Positions 9,113 to 15,960 are shown, counted from the first letter of the stretch. The stretch: 20,179 nucleotides of DNA from Paracoccaceae bacterium (GCA_021767525.1 JAASTF010000023.1:1-20179), one strand, 5' to 3'. Notes: generated by a model from the sequence alone, not told the origin. Numbers and translations are program-made.

Positions 9113-10113
9113 TGGTCTTTCAGCCTTTCAAGGATCGGGGCGTCGGGTTCGGGCAGCGTTTCCAGCACCAGCGGTGCGATTGTGGCCAGGGCCGGGTGTT
9201 CCAGGTCGCGCAACAGGTGATCCCACACCCGCGGGATCATCGAGATGTAATGCGGCTTGCCATCACGCATCGCCAGCCGCGCGAAAACGCCCAGGATACG
9301 CATGTTGCGCTGGGCGCCCAGGGCGGCATAGGCGGCCTCGAACGCAGTTGGATCAAGATCGTTCTGCGCCACGTAGCGCGCGATCATCAGCACCTCGATC
9401 TCGTGCGGGACATCGCGCCGCGCATCCTGCAACAGCGATACCAGGTCATAGGCGCGGTGACCCCGCATCGCGTCCTGGAAATCAAGCAGACCCACCCGTG
9501 CCACGCCGTCGCGTTGCGGCAGCCACAGCAGGTTCTCGGCATGGTAATCGCGCTGGATCAGAACATCGTGCTGCGGAACCAGTTGCCGCAAAACGGGCTG
9601 AAACGCGGCGCTGAACGCGCTTTTCGCGCTGTCATCCGGCCCTAGCGCGCCCCGCAGATACCAATCAAAGGCCAGCGCGGCCATTTCCGTCATCACCGGC
9701 GCATCATAGGCAAGCAGCGTATCGGGCGGCGTCGCCTTGTGCAGCGCCGTCAGCACATCGGTTGCAGCGGTGTAAAGCTCGGGCTCCAATGTCGGGTCGG
9801 CCAGAACCGCCCGCGCGAAAAGCGCGTCACCCAGGTCTTCGAGCAGCAGGAAACCGCGCGCGCTGTCTTCGGCCAGAATGGCAGGCGCGCTTAGACCCAG
9901 CCCGGTCAGGTGGCGGGCGATGGCGACAAAGGGGCGCACATCTTCGCCGCGGGTTGGGTCGGCATCCATCAAAACGGCGCTTTGGCCGGTATCCGGGTGA
10001 AAAACGCGCTCGTACCGGCGGTTCGACGCGTCGCCCGCCAAGGGTGTGCGCCGTGCGCCACGCCACGGCGTTGCCGCAAGGAAATCCCGGGCTTGATCCG
10101 CGCGGTTGGTCAT
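9088..10113 (-). CDS. amgK: Aminoglycoside phosphotransferase-family sugar kinase, AmgK-like (anomeric MurNAc/GlcNAc kinase)
   Basis: A 341-residue protein-kinase-fold phosphotransferase (APH family). An N-terminal L-A-G-D-A-S-N-R-R-Y-E-R segment (25-36) is typical of AmgK proteins. It is followed by a hinge L-L-L-E-D-L-G-D (89-96), the catalytic loop Q-R-D-Y-H-A-E-N-L-L (187-196, Asp189 and Asn194), and the metal-binding L-L-D-F-Q-D-A (209-215, Asp211). Family knowledge: AmgK phosphorylates MurNAc (and GlcNAc) at the anomeric carbon in the cytosol, and MurU then uridylylates the product. The gene is sandwiched between tsaE (ATGA overlap at 10110-10113) and the murU-like gene (25-base overlap), the arrangement expected for a coupled two-step pathway. 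The substrate is inferred from family and neighbour, not seen. Confidence 0.83.
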   Translation of the reverse strand: MTNRADQARDFLAATPWRGARRTPLAGDASNRRYERVFHPDTGQSAVLMDADPTRGEDVRPFVAIARHLTGLGLSAPAILAEDSARGFLLLEDLGDALFARAVLADPTLEPELYTAATDVLTALHKATPPDTLLAYDAPVMTEMAALAFDWYLRGALGPDDSAKSAFSAAFQPVLRQLVPQHDVLIQRDYHAENLLWLPQRDGVARVGLLDFQDAMRGHRAYDLVSLLQDARRDVPHEIEVLMIARYVAQNDLDPTAFEAAYAALGAQRNMRILGVFARLAMRDGKPHYISMIPRVWDHLLRDLEHPALATIAPLVLETLPEPDAPILERLKDQCASVQTP

Positions 10114-10586
10114 CGGGCAAGCTCCGTCATCAAGGGGGTCCAGCGATCGTTCTGGTGATGCAATGTCAGGCTGCGGGCCTCGTCATCGCCGGTTGTGTCA
10201 AACCCAAGTGTCAGGGCGTTGGCCGGGGCCAGATCGCCCAGCCGGTCGGGCCATTCGACCAGGCAGATGGCCGTATCGAAGGCATCGGTCAGGCCCAGCT
10301 CGATCACCTCGTCGGGATGGCCAAGGCGGTAAAGATCGCTGTGCCATATTTCGCACTTCGGCCCGTCATAGGTTTGCACCAGCGTGAAGGTTGGCGAGGG
10401 CACATCTTCGGGCACAGGCAATAAGGATTGTATCAAGGCGCGCGCGAAATGCGTCTTGCCCGCGCCAATCGGGCCCTCAAGCAGCAGAACGTCACCGGCC
10501 CGCAATTGCGCGCCGATCCGCCGCGCAAGATGCGCCGTTTCATCGGGGCCGGTCAGCAGGATGTTGCGGGTGTGCGGGGCTGGCAT
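10110..10586 (-). CDS. tsaE: tRNA threonylcarbamoyladenosine biosynthesis ATPase TsaE
   Basis: A 158-residue P-loop protein of the YjeE/TsaE family, an ATPase needed by the TsaB-TsaC-TsaD machinery that adds t6A37 to ANN-decoding tRNAs. Walker A is G-P-I-G-A-G-K-T (38-45). S-P-T-F-T-L-V (64-70) is the conserved switch region, H-S-D-L-Y-R-L (82-88) the Walker-B-like segment, and L-V-E-W-P-D-R-L (109-116) another family signature. The length is typical. The frame extends upstream to 10796 inside the PAS gene region, but homology begins just after the ATG at 10586, which lies 41 bases after the PAS gene stop. Its stop overlaps the kinase start (ATGA). No terminator is visible in the 41-base gap before it, so it is likely co-transcribed with the upstream PAS gene. 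Confidence 0.93.
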   Translation of the reverse strand: MPAPHTRNILLTGPDETAHLARRIGAQLRAGDVLLLEGPIGAGKTHFARALIQSLLPVPEDVPSPTFTLVQTYDGPKCEIWHSDLYRLGHPDEVIELGLTDAFDTAICLVEWPDRLGDLAPANALTLGFDTTGDDEARSLTLHHQNDRWTPLMTELAR

Positions 10587-10627
10587 GACCCCGAAACTAC
10601 CCCTTTGGCGCGCGCCTGCAAGCGTGT

Positions 10628-12178
10628 TCACACCATGTCGACGGCGGGCACTTGACTGTCGGTCGAAAAGGCCACCATCCGGGCGCCATTGATCAGCGGG
10701 CGCACCCGGCACAGACGGCGGCTGTGGTCCGACATGATAATCTGCACGTCGTCCAGCACGGTCCCGGTGGACAGCGCGCTCTCGATCTCTTCCCATTTCG
10801 TTGCGGGGTCGGATTTGCTGCGCCAGATCGCCAACGCATCGGCGATGGTGGTGTCGGCAAAGGCGCTGTCGGGATCGACGCCCCAGACATCGCGGAACTG
10901 CGCGTTCGAAAACGCCAGAACGCCATCGGCCGAGAACACGGCCATCGCCGAGTCCATCTGGTCAAGCACCGCGTTCCCCAGCGCCAGTTCCGAGCGGAAG
11001 CTGCGGGTCAGCGACACCTCGTGGCTGATATCCTCGAACAGAAAGGCCACCGCCCCGTCGGGATGAGGCCGGCCCGTCACGCGGTAGGTCTGGCCCGACG
11101 GCAAGGACCAGGTTTCATGAAAATTGCCATCGCTTGCCGCCGCGACCAGCGTGCCGATCCGCTCGCGCCAGCTGGCGTAATTCTTGGGCTCGGGCATCAT
11201 GTGATTGTCGCGCAGCATGTCGAAAAAGCAGCGGATGGTGGGGCGGCCACTTAGAAAATCGACGGGCAGTTCGGTCAGGTCGACAAGCGCCGGGTTGAAC
11301 AGGGCCAATTGCCGGTCGCGATTGAAGATCGCCAAGCCGATCGACAGTTGCGCAAAGGTTTTCGTCAGGGTCTGGACGAAATTGCGCTGGGCGATCTCGG
11401 CGTTCACCACCGCGTCGACATCCATGGTGAATGTGATGGTATGCTGCCCCGCATCGACCGCGCAGATATCATACCAGTGCTTCACGTCTCCGCCCGGCTC
11501 GGACAGGCAATCGCGCCGGATGGAATAACTGCCTTCTTCCGGGTTTAGCGGTTCGAACAATTCGGGTGGCTGGCCGCCTTCGGTCGCCTTTTCGAACCCC
11601 AGCTTTGTGGCCAGATCTATATAAGCCGCGTTGGCCCACAGAATGTTGCCATCGCCATCGCGCGCAAAGATTGGCGACGGCGTCCGCCCCAGGCCCGCGC
11701 GCATCATGCGCAGTTCAGCCAAGGCGGTGTGCAGCTTGTGCAGGGCTGCGCCACTCATGCCTTCGCGCGGGTTGCCGGACAGCACAAGCCGCGTGCTTGT
11801 CCCGTCGCGGCGCGCGATCAGCTTGCCCGGGTCTCGCGGTGCTTTTGCCAGGAATTGTGTTTCGCCCTCGGGCAGATCGGTGGGCGATTTCGGCACATCC
11901 GCAAATCGCAAGCCCAGTGACCGCACCACATTCGTCCAGTCGTCATGTTCCGAATGCGCCAGGCGGTTGTCGAAAAAGCCAGCGGTGTCGGCCATGTCGA
12001 CCAATTCGCGGCCCGAAAAGACGAAACTGGCCGGCACGGCGGTATCGCGGGGCATCGGCGCGGCGACTTGCGGCGCCGGCTCGCCCCGGGCCATCCAGCA
12101 CAAAACACCCACCCCCGCCGCGACGCCCAAGGCGGTAGCCACCAAGAGAACCAAGTCGATACCCATCAGAAAGCCCAA
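10628..12178 (-). CDS. Membrane-anchored multi-PAS domain protein without a kinase domain
   Basis: A protein of 512-516 residues. It starts at TTG 12178 or ATG 12166; the ribosome binding site does not decide between them, and the ATG would give the shorter form. One transmembrane helix spans about residues 8-29, leaving the rest probably cytosolic. At least three PAS-like segments are visible: S-P-I-F-A-R-D-G-D-G-N-I-L-W-A-N (168-183), I-G-L-A-I-F-N-R-D-R-Q-L-A-L-F-N-P (280-296), and A-M-A-V-F-S-A-D-G-V-L-A-F-S-N (411-425). F-L-F-E-D-I-S-H-E (379-387), after the second, is a typical PAS C-terminal strand. The layout resembles the sensory half of hybrid or DivL-like histidine kinases, but the protein ends after the last PAS with no H-box or ATPase domain. 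It sits between regB and tsaE, so it may feed into RegB/RegA or cell-cycle signalling; this is inference. A CtrA-like box lies just upstream. Confidence 0.8.
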   Translation of the reverse strand: MGFLMGIDLVLLVATALGVAAGVGVLCWMARGEPAPQVAAPMPRDTAVPASFVFSGRELVDMADTAGFFDNRLAHSEHDDWTNVVRSLGLRFADVPKSPTDLPEGETQFLAKAPRDPGKLIARRDGTSTRLVLSGNPREGMSGAALHKLHTALAELRMMRAGLGRTPSPIFARDGDGNILWANAAYIDLATKLGFEKATEGGQPPELFEPLNPEEGSYSIRRDCLSEPGGDVKHWYDICAVDAGQHTITFTMDVDAVVNAEIAQRNFVQTLTKTFAQLSIGLAIFNRDRQLALFNPALVDLTELPVDFLSGRPTIRCFFDMLRDNHMMPEPKNYASWRERIGTLVAAASDGNFHETWSLPSGQTYRVTGRPHPDGAVAFLFEDISHEVSLTRSFRSELALGNAVLDQMDSAMAVFSADGVLAFSNAQFRDVWGVDPDSAFADTTIADALAIWRSKSDPATKWEEIESALSTGTVLDDVQIIMSDHSRRLCRVRPLINGARMVAFSTDSQVPAVDMV

Positions 12179-12213
12179 CGTCCTATGCCCCCAGGCAGGC
12201 TGCCCAGAGAATG

Positions 12214-12230
12214 GTTAGCAAATCGTTAAC
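12214..12230 (-). promoter_or_regulatory. CtrA-box-like sequence upstream of the PAS gene
   Basis: The 17-base sequence GTTAGCAAATCGTTAAC reads as TTAG-N7-TTAAC on the plus strand and TTAA-N7-CTAAC on the minus strand. That is one mismatch from the CtrA consensus TTAA-N7-TTAAC in either direction. It lies in the 64-base gap between regB and the PAS gene, about 36-64 bases before the possible starts of the PAS gene. Expression control by CtrA is inferred only. Confidence 0.4.
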
Positions 12231-12242
12231 GCCACCGTGTGC

Positions 12243-13643
12243 CTACACATTCAGCCGATCATTGCGCGCCGTTACCGGCAATCCGGCGGTGCGCACGTCG
12301 ATACGGTCGCGCGGCCACGTCACCTCGATGATCGCGCCGCAGCGTTCCGGGTGTTCGGACGGGGCAAGAAACGGATCGTGCCCATTGGCAAAAGTCAGTT
12401 CGGCGCCCGTGCGTTCCAGCAACGTCTTTGCGATGAACAGGCCCAGGCCCATGCCCTCGTATTCCGGGCGGCTGCGCGTGTCGGCCGCGCCCGAGCGGCG
12501 GCGCATGAACGGATCACCGATCCGGCCAAGCAATTGCTGTGGAAAGCCGCGCCCGTCATCCATGATCCGCACCCGTATCAGCGCGTCGTCCCATTCCGCC
12601 TCGACCCAGACACGGGCCTTGGCGAAATCCACCGCGTTCTGGATCAGGTTGCGCAGGCCGTGAATGATCTCGGGCTGCCGCAGGATGGCCGGCTGCGCGG
12701 TGTCCGGCATCGCCTCGTCGCGGGCGCGATAATCGAACAGCAAGCGCTTTCCCCGGTCGCAATGAGGCTCGGCCGCCTCTTCGATCACGGCGCTAAGCGG
12801 CGCCTGGCGCAGATGCAGGTCATCTTTGCCTGCCCGCCCCATCGAGCGCAGGATATCGCGACACCTGTCGGCCTGATCGCGGATCAGGCGCGCATCCTCG
12901 GCAAGCTCGGGGTTGTCGGCCAATTCTTCGGCCAGCTCGGCACTGGCCAGCTTGATCGTCGCCAAAGGGGTGCCCAGCTCGTGCGCGGCGGCGGCCACAA
13001 CGCCACCCAGATCGGTCAAGCGTTGCTCGCGCGACAGGGCCAGCTGCGTCGCTTGCAAGGCGTCTGACATGGTGTGCATTTCCACCGTCACGCGGCGGGA
13101 ATAGATGCTCAGGAATACGACGGCGATCACGATCGACACCCAGTTGCCGAAGATGAACAGATCCGGAATGCGCAGCTGCGTCCCGTCCACCGTGCGCAGC
13201 GGCAGGTAGGCCGTTGAAAGGATGGTGACCGCGGCAATCGCCGTCATCCCCAGAAACACGGTCGAGCGCATGGTCAGCACGTTGGCCGAAATGACCACCG
13301 GCCCCAGGATCAGCACCGAAAACGGGTTGTGCAGACCGCCTGTCAGATACAGCAGCAGCGACAATTGCAGCAAGTCGAACAGAACCATCAGCAGGTTCTC
13401 GGTTTCCGACAGGCGCTTGTTCTCGGGAAAGATGAAGGTGGCGATCAGGTTGCCAATGACCGACACGCCGACCACCAGCAGGCACAGCGCATATTCCAGG
13501 TCCAGCTGGTAGACCTGGTTCGCGACCATCAGCGCCGAAACCTGGCCGGTGATCGCACCCCAGCGCAACAGGATGATCGTCCGCAGCCTGATCCAGTTGC
13601 CACGATTGCGGCCTTTCAGGATCGTCATGTCGCTGCCGGCCAT
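12243..13643 (-). CDS. regB: Redox-sensing sensor histidine kinase RegB/PrrB
   Basis: A 466-residue membrane histidine kinase that, with RegA, controls respiration, carbon/nitrogen fixation and (where present) photosynthesis genes according to redox state. Six or so hydrophobic segments fill residues 22-182. The ubiquinone-binding heptad G-G-L-H-N-P-F is at 102-108. The H-box A-A-A-H-E-L-G-T-P-L-A has the phosphorylated His at 221. The redox-active cysteine is in Q-A-D-R-C-R-D-I-L (Cys261), followed by the invariant R-A-G-K-D-D. The N box (R-N-L-I-Q-N-A-V-D), G1 (D-D-G-R-G) and G2 (G-M-G-L-G-L) boxes complete an active kinase. The frame is open to 13877, but homologues begin near here. ATGs at 13667 (Shine-Dalgarno-like AGGGG too close), 13643 and 13628 are all possible; I chose 13643. 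Divergent from senC. Confidence 0.95.
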   Translation of the reverse strand: MAGSDMTILKGRNRGNWIRLRTIILLRWGAITGQVSALMVANQVYQLDLEYALCLLVVGVSVIGNLIATFIFPENKRLSETENLLMVLFDLLQLSLLLYLTGGLHNPFSVLILGPVVISANVLTMRSTVFLGMTAIAAVTILSTAYLPLRTVDGTQLRIPDLFIFGNWVSIVIAVVFLSIYSRRVTVEMHTMSDALQATQLALSREQRLTDLGGVVAAAAHELGTPLATIKLASAELAEELADNPELAEDARLIRDQADRCRDILRSMGRAGKDDLHLRQAPLSAVIEEAAEPHCDRGKRLLFDYRARDEAMPDTAQPAILRQPEIIHGLRNLIQNAVDFAKARVWVEAEWDDALIRVRIMDDGRGFPQQLLGRIGDPFMRRRSGAADTRSRPEYEGMGLGLFIAKTLLERTGAELTFANGHDPFLAPSEHPERCGAIIEVTWPRDRIDVRTAGLPVTARNDRLNV

Positions 13644-13684
13644 CTGCGCGTTTTCGTCCAATTGCATCCCCTGGTACGCTGTTG

Positions 13685-13707
13685 AATATGCGTGGCGGTT
13701 ACATATT
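13685..13707. promoter_or_regulatory. Inverted repeat in the divergent regB/senC intergenic region
   Basis: AATATG (13685-13690) and CATATT (13702-13707) form a perfect 6-bp inverted repeat with an 11-base spacer. It is AT-rich in an otherwise GC-rich stretch and lies roughly midway between the regB starts and the senC start. It could be an operator for co-ordinate control of both genes, for example RegA autoregulation, or two back-to-back -10-like elements. I cannot match it to a known consensus. Confidence 0.35.
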
Positions 13708-13740
13708 TGCAGTCCGCCCGCCAGGAAAAGGATACACCCG

Positions 13741-14376
13741 ATGACCCGTCTGTTTGCAATCATTGCCGCTGTCGTCGCGCTTGTCTTTCTCGGGGGGCTT
13801 TGGTTTCTGACCTCGGGCAGCGGGGCTGGTGGCGATAAATACGCCGCGTGCCGCTCTACCGCCGTTGCGGGGGGCACATCACAGATCGGCGGGCCCTTTA
13901 CGCTGGTCAGCGAAACCGGCGAAACCGTGACCGATACGGATGTGATCGACGGGCCGACGCTGCTGTATTTCGGCTATGCGTTCTGCCCCGATGTGTGCCC
14001 GCTGGACAATGCCCGCAACGCCGAGGCGATCGAGATCTTGGAACAGCGCGGCGTGATGGTGAAACCGGTGTTCATCTCGGTCGACCCCGAGCGTGACAGC
14101 CCCGAATTGCTGGCCGATTTCACCGCGAACATGCATCCCCGGATGCTGGGCCTGACCGGTTCGCCCGAGCAGATCAAGGCCGCAAGCCAGGCCTATCGCA
14201 CCTACTACAAGAAACAGGAACCCGAAGAGGGCGACGAGGATTACTACCTGATCGACCATTCGACCTTTTCCTACCTGGTCTTTCCCGACGATGGATTTGT
14301 CGAGTTCTTCAAGCGTGACCTGACACCGGCGCAGCTGGCCGACCGCCTGCAATGCTTTGTCGAGGCGCATGGATAG
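13741..14376 (+). CDS. senC: SCO1/SenC/PrrC family copper chaperone-thioredoxin
   Basis: A 211-residue protein with an N-terminal hydrophobic anchor (about residues 4-24) and a periplasmic thioredoxin-like domain. The copper site of Sco proteins is complete: F-C-P-D-V-C-P (Cys82, Cys86) and the distal His173 in I-D-H-S-T-F. V-F-I-S-V-D-P-E-R-D (110-119) is another family hallmark. Sco/SenC proteins deliver copper to the CuA or cbb3 site of cytochrome oxidases, and in Rhodobacter PrrC/SenC also influences the RegB signal. An extra cysteine at 37 (A-A-C-R-S-T) lies in the linker. The ATG at 13741 follows an AGGAAAAGGA ribosome binding site, so the open frame upstream to 13549 is ignored. The position between divergent regB and downstream regA is the classic Rhodobacterales order. 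Confidence 0.95.
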   Translation: MTRLFAIIAAVVALVFLGGLWFLTSGSGAGGDKYAACRSTAVAGGTSQIGGPFTLVSETGETVTDTDVIDGPTLLYFGYAFCPDVCPLDNARNAEAIEILEQRGVMVKPVFISVDPERDSPELLADFTANMHPRMLGLTGSPEQIKAASQAYRTYYKKQEPEEGDEDYYLIDHSTFSYLVFPDDGFVEFFKRDLTPAQLADRLQCFVEAHG

Positions 14377-14389
14377 ACCCTGTGCGAGT

Positions 14390-14418
14390 TTGACGCAGCC
14401 TTGCCCACGCTATAGAAA
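14390..14418 (+). promoter_or_regulatory. Probable sigma-70-type promoter of regA
   Basis: In the 78-base gap between senC and regA, TTGACG (14390-14395) is followed by TATAGA (14411-14416, 15-base spacer) or, one step on, TAGAAA (14413-14418, 17-base spacer). The gap ends in a strong AGGAGGGG ribosome binding site before the regA ATG. regA can therefore be made independently of senC. Confidence 0.5.
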
Positions 14419-14454
14419 ACTCTAACTTTTCCACCAACAGGAGGGGAGCGCCAG

Positions 14455-15006
14455 ATGGCCGAGGAACTGCTGGACTTGGGCGAAGATCGCAGCCTTCTGC
14501 TGGTCGATGACGACGAGCCCTTTCTAAAGCGTCTGGCCAAGGCGATGGAACGGCGTGGGTTCGAGGTTGAAACAGCCGGGTCCGTCGCTGCGGGCAAGGC
14601 CATCGCCACGGCGCGGCCGCCGGCGTACGCGGTGTGCGATTTGCGGCTGGAGGATGGTAACGGCCTGGACGTGGTCGAGGTGTTGCGCGAAAAACGCCCC
14701 GATGCCCGGATCGTTGTCCTGACGGGCTATGGCGCGATTGCCACCGCGGTTGCCGCGGTCAAGATCGGGGCGACGGATTACCTGTCGAAACCCGCTGACG
14801 CCACCGACATCACAAACGCCTTGCTGGCCAAGAGTGACGAGCTGCCGCCACCCCCCGAAAACCCTATGAGCGCCGACCGCGTGCGGTGGGAGCATATTCA
14901 GCGCGTGTACGAGTTGTGCGATCGGAATGTCAGCGAAACCGCCCGTCGGCTGAACATGCATCGCCGCACGTTGCAGCGCATCCTGGCCAAGCGCTCGCCG
15001 CGCTAA
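14455..15006 (+). CDS. regA: Redox response regulator RegA/PrrA/ActR
   Basis: A 183-residue two-domain response regulator, the DNA-binding partner of RegB. The receiver domain has L-L-L-V-D-D-D (acidic pocket, 14-20), the phospho-acceptor Asp62 in V-C-D-L-R-L-E-D-G-N-G, V-L-T-G-Y-G (T switch) and Y-L-S-K-P-A-D (conserved Lys). A short proline-rich linker (P-P-P-P-E-N-P) joins it to the Fis-type helix-turn-helix. The C-terminal stretch N-V-S-E-T-A-R-R-L-N-M-H-R-R-T-L-Q-R is the invariant recognition region of RegA. It acts in the cytosol on redox-controlled promoters. Length and motifs are normal. The ATG at 14455 has an AGGAGGGG site. It ends just before a palindrome and a rho-independent terminator. 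Confidence 0.97.
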   Translation: MAEELLDLGEDRSLLLVDDDEPFLKRLAKAMERRGFEVETAGSVAAGKAIATARPPAYAVCDLRLEDGNGLDVVEVLREKRPDARIVVLTGYGAIATAVAAVKIGATDYLSKPADATDITNALLAKSDELPPPPENPMSADRVRWEHIQRVYELCDRNVSETARRLNMHRRTLQRILAKRSPR

Positions 15007-15017
15007 GGCGTGGCCTG

Positions 15018-15046
15018 CGTATATTTATAGTCGCTATAAATATACG
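15018..15046. repeat. AT-rich perfect palindrome with 13-bp arms, 3-base loop
   Basis: CGTATATTTATAG (15018-15030), loop TCG, then CTATAAATATACG (15034-15046): 13 of 13 positions pair. It lies 11 bases after the regA stop, before a separate GC-rich terminator, and has no T-run of its own. It could be an RNA 3' hairpin or a protein-binding site. Confidence 0.85.
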
Positions 15047-15050
15047 TGAT

Positions 15051-15083
15051 CCGCGCGGTTTGACCCCCAAACCGCGCGGTTTT
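15051..15083 (+). terminator. Rho-independent terminator of regA
   Basis: CCGCGCGGTTT (15051-15061), a 7-base loop GACCCCC, then AAACCGCGCGG (15069-15079): an 11-bp perfect stem followed by TTTT (15080-15083). It ends regA transcription on the plus strand. The last base overlaps the TGA of the convergent tetR-family gene, so the structure probably also helps to end that transcript. Confidence 0.85.
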
Positions 15084-15703
15084 CACGTGCGGATCGAGTC
15101 GAGATAACACACCGCCAGTGCGCGGGCCGTCAGGGCAAAGGTGGGGTCGCGCGAATGCTGTGCCGCGACGATGGCGCCGTCGATCATCACCGCCAGGCTG
15201 CGCGCGGCCTCTTTCACGTCGGGCACGCCAAGTTCGATCAGCTGCGCCTTGAGCCAGGTCAGCAGATGCTCTTTGTGGCGGTCGGCGGCGCAGCGCACGG
15301 CGCTGTCTTCGGTGTCGAACTCGGCCACGGCATTGATGAACGGGCAGCCATAGAATCCGGGATCGGCGAACCAGTCGTGCAGAACGTCGAACACGGCGAC
15401 AATGCGATCCTGTGCGGGGCCGTCGACCTGGGCCAGTCGGCCGAAGAACCAGCCGCGCCATGTGCGGCCCTCGGCCTCGAGCACGGCCTCGATCAGGGCT
15501 TGCTTGGAGGGGAAGTGATTATAAAGCGTCGCTTTTGCCGTGCCGGCCTTTTCGATCACCGCGTCGATCCCCGTCGCCGCGAAGCCCTGGTTGCAGAACA
15601 GCCCCGAGGCCGCGACAAGAATACGGTCGCGCGCCGTCCGCGGGGGAATGTCCGCAAGGCTCCAGCCCTGGGGGACGGGGTATGTTTCGGGTTTGTCCAG
15701 CAT
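15083..15703 (-). CDS. TetR/AcrR family transcriptional regulator
   Basis: A 206-residue one-component repressor-type protein. The DNA-binding domain spans about residues 22-70: R-D-R-I-L-V-A-A-S-G-L-F (helix 1), then G-F-A-A-T-G-I-D-A-V-I-E-K-A-G-T-A-K-A-T-L-Y-N-H-F, the canonical TetR helix-turn-helix ending in Y-N-H-F-P-S-K. The ligand domain contains G-C-P-F-I-N-A, a motif seen in a common proteobacterial TetR subgroup. A cysteine at 37 (L-F-C-N-Q-G) sits close to the DNA-binding helices. ATG 15703 is preceded by AGGA at a good distance. It is divergent from the ABC importer cluster, with 312 bases between, so it is the obvious candidate regulator of that cluster and of itself. The inducer is unknown. 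Confidence 0.9.
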   Translation of the reverse strand: MLDKPETYPVPQGWSLADIPPRTARDRILVAASGLFCNQGFAATGIDAVIEKAGTAKATLYNHFPSKQALIEAVLEAEGRTWRGWFFGRLAQVDGPAQDRIVAVFDVLHDWFADPGFYGCPFINAVAEFDTEDSAVRCAADRHKEHLLTWLKAQLIELGVPDVKEAARSLAVMIDGAIVAAQHSRDPTFALTARALAVCYLDSIRT

Positions 15704-15762
15704 GGCGGTAATCCTGCGCGATGTTCCAGGCGATCCTTGCAGAAAGGTGCCTTACAAACAAG

Positions 15763-15787
15763 AGTAGAAAGAACCGATCTGTCTACT
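15763..15787. promoter_or_regulatory. Inverted repeat AGTAGA-N13-TCTACT, candidate TetR operator or upstream activator site
   Basis: AGTAGA at 15763-15768 and TCTACT at 15782-15787 are exact reverse complements around a 13-base spacer. The site is 60-84 bases upstream of the tetR-family start, a fitting place for autorepression. It is also about 100-124 bases upstream of the transcription start predicted from the sigma-54-like promoter, where enhancer-binding activators usually sit. The sequence alone cannot decide. Confidence 0.45.
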
Positions 15788-15846
15788 TTCGTATGCCAAG
15801 CGGCGCTTTGACCCCTCAAACCGTGCCATTCGCGCATTTCCCGGTC

Positions 15847-15876
15847 AATTTGCAGGATGCTGGCCAAAAATTTGCA
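15847..15876 (+). repeat. Direct repeat AATTTGCA, two copies 22 bases apart
   Basis: AATTTGCA occurs at 15847-15854 and again at 15869-15876, so the copies are about two helical turns apart. The second copy contains the -12 element of the sigma-54-like promoter. A chance repeat is possible, but the phasing suits a protein binding on one face of the DNA. Confidence 0.4.
15861..15876 (+). promoter_or_regulatory. Sigma-54 (RpoN)-type -24/-12 promoter for the ABC importer cluster
   Basis: TGGCCAAAAATTTGCA matches the 16-base consensus TGGCACGNNNNTTGCW at TGGC and TTGCA, with the exact GG-to-GC spacing. It predicts a start point near 15887 and a leader of about 129 bases before the ATPase gene. 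Only the central ACG is not matched. If real, expression needs an enhancer-binding activator, whose gene is not in this window. Confidence 0.5.
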
Positions 15877-15960
15877 AAAAAAAGGGGCATATTCAGGTAT
15901 CAGCAACTTTTTTCTTGCTGCGCCGCCGCATCTTGATTGATCGAACGCCCAGAATCGGCC

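Noticed and set aside
10607..10616. GGCGCGCGCC palindrome after the PAS gene
   Set aside because: No loop and no T-run; self-complementary GC runs are expected by chance at this base composition.
12237..13067. 276-codon plus-strand open frame
   Set aside because: Antisense to the kinase domain of regB; no domain seen.
15807..15825. Similarity of TTTGACCCCTCAAACCGTG to the regA terminator loop region (15059-15076)
   Set aside because: Short and imperfect; the arms of the terminator stem are not repeated, so a duplicated element is not supported.
15898..15910. IHF-like TATCAGCAACTTT
   Set aside because: One base off the consensus and downstream of the predicted sigma-54 start, not between activator site and promoter; too degenerate to claim.
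15933..15946. FNR-like sequence TTGATTGATCGAAC
   Set aside because: The right half CGAAC is too far from ATCAA for a credible FNR/FnrL box.
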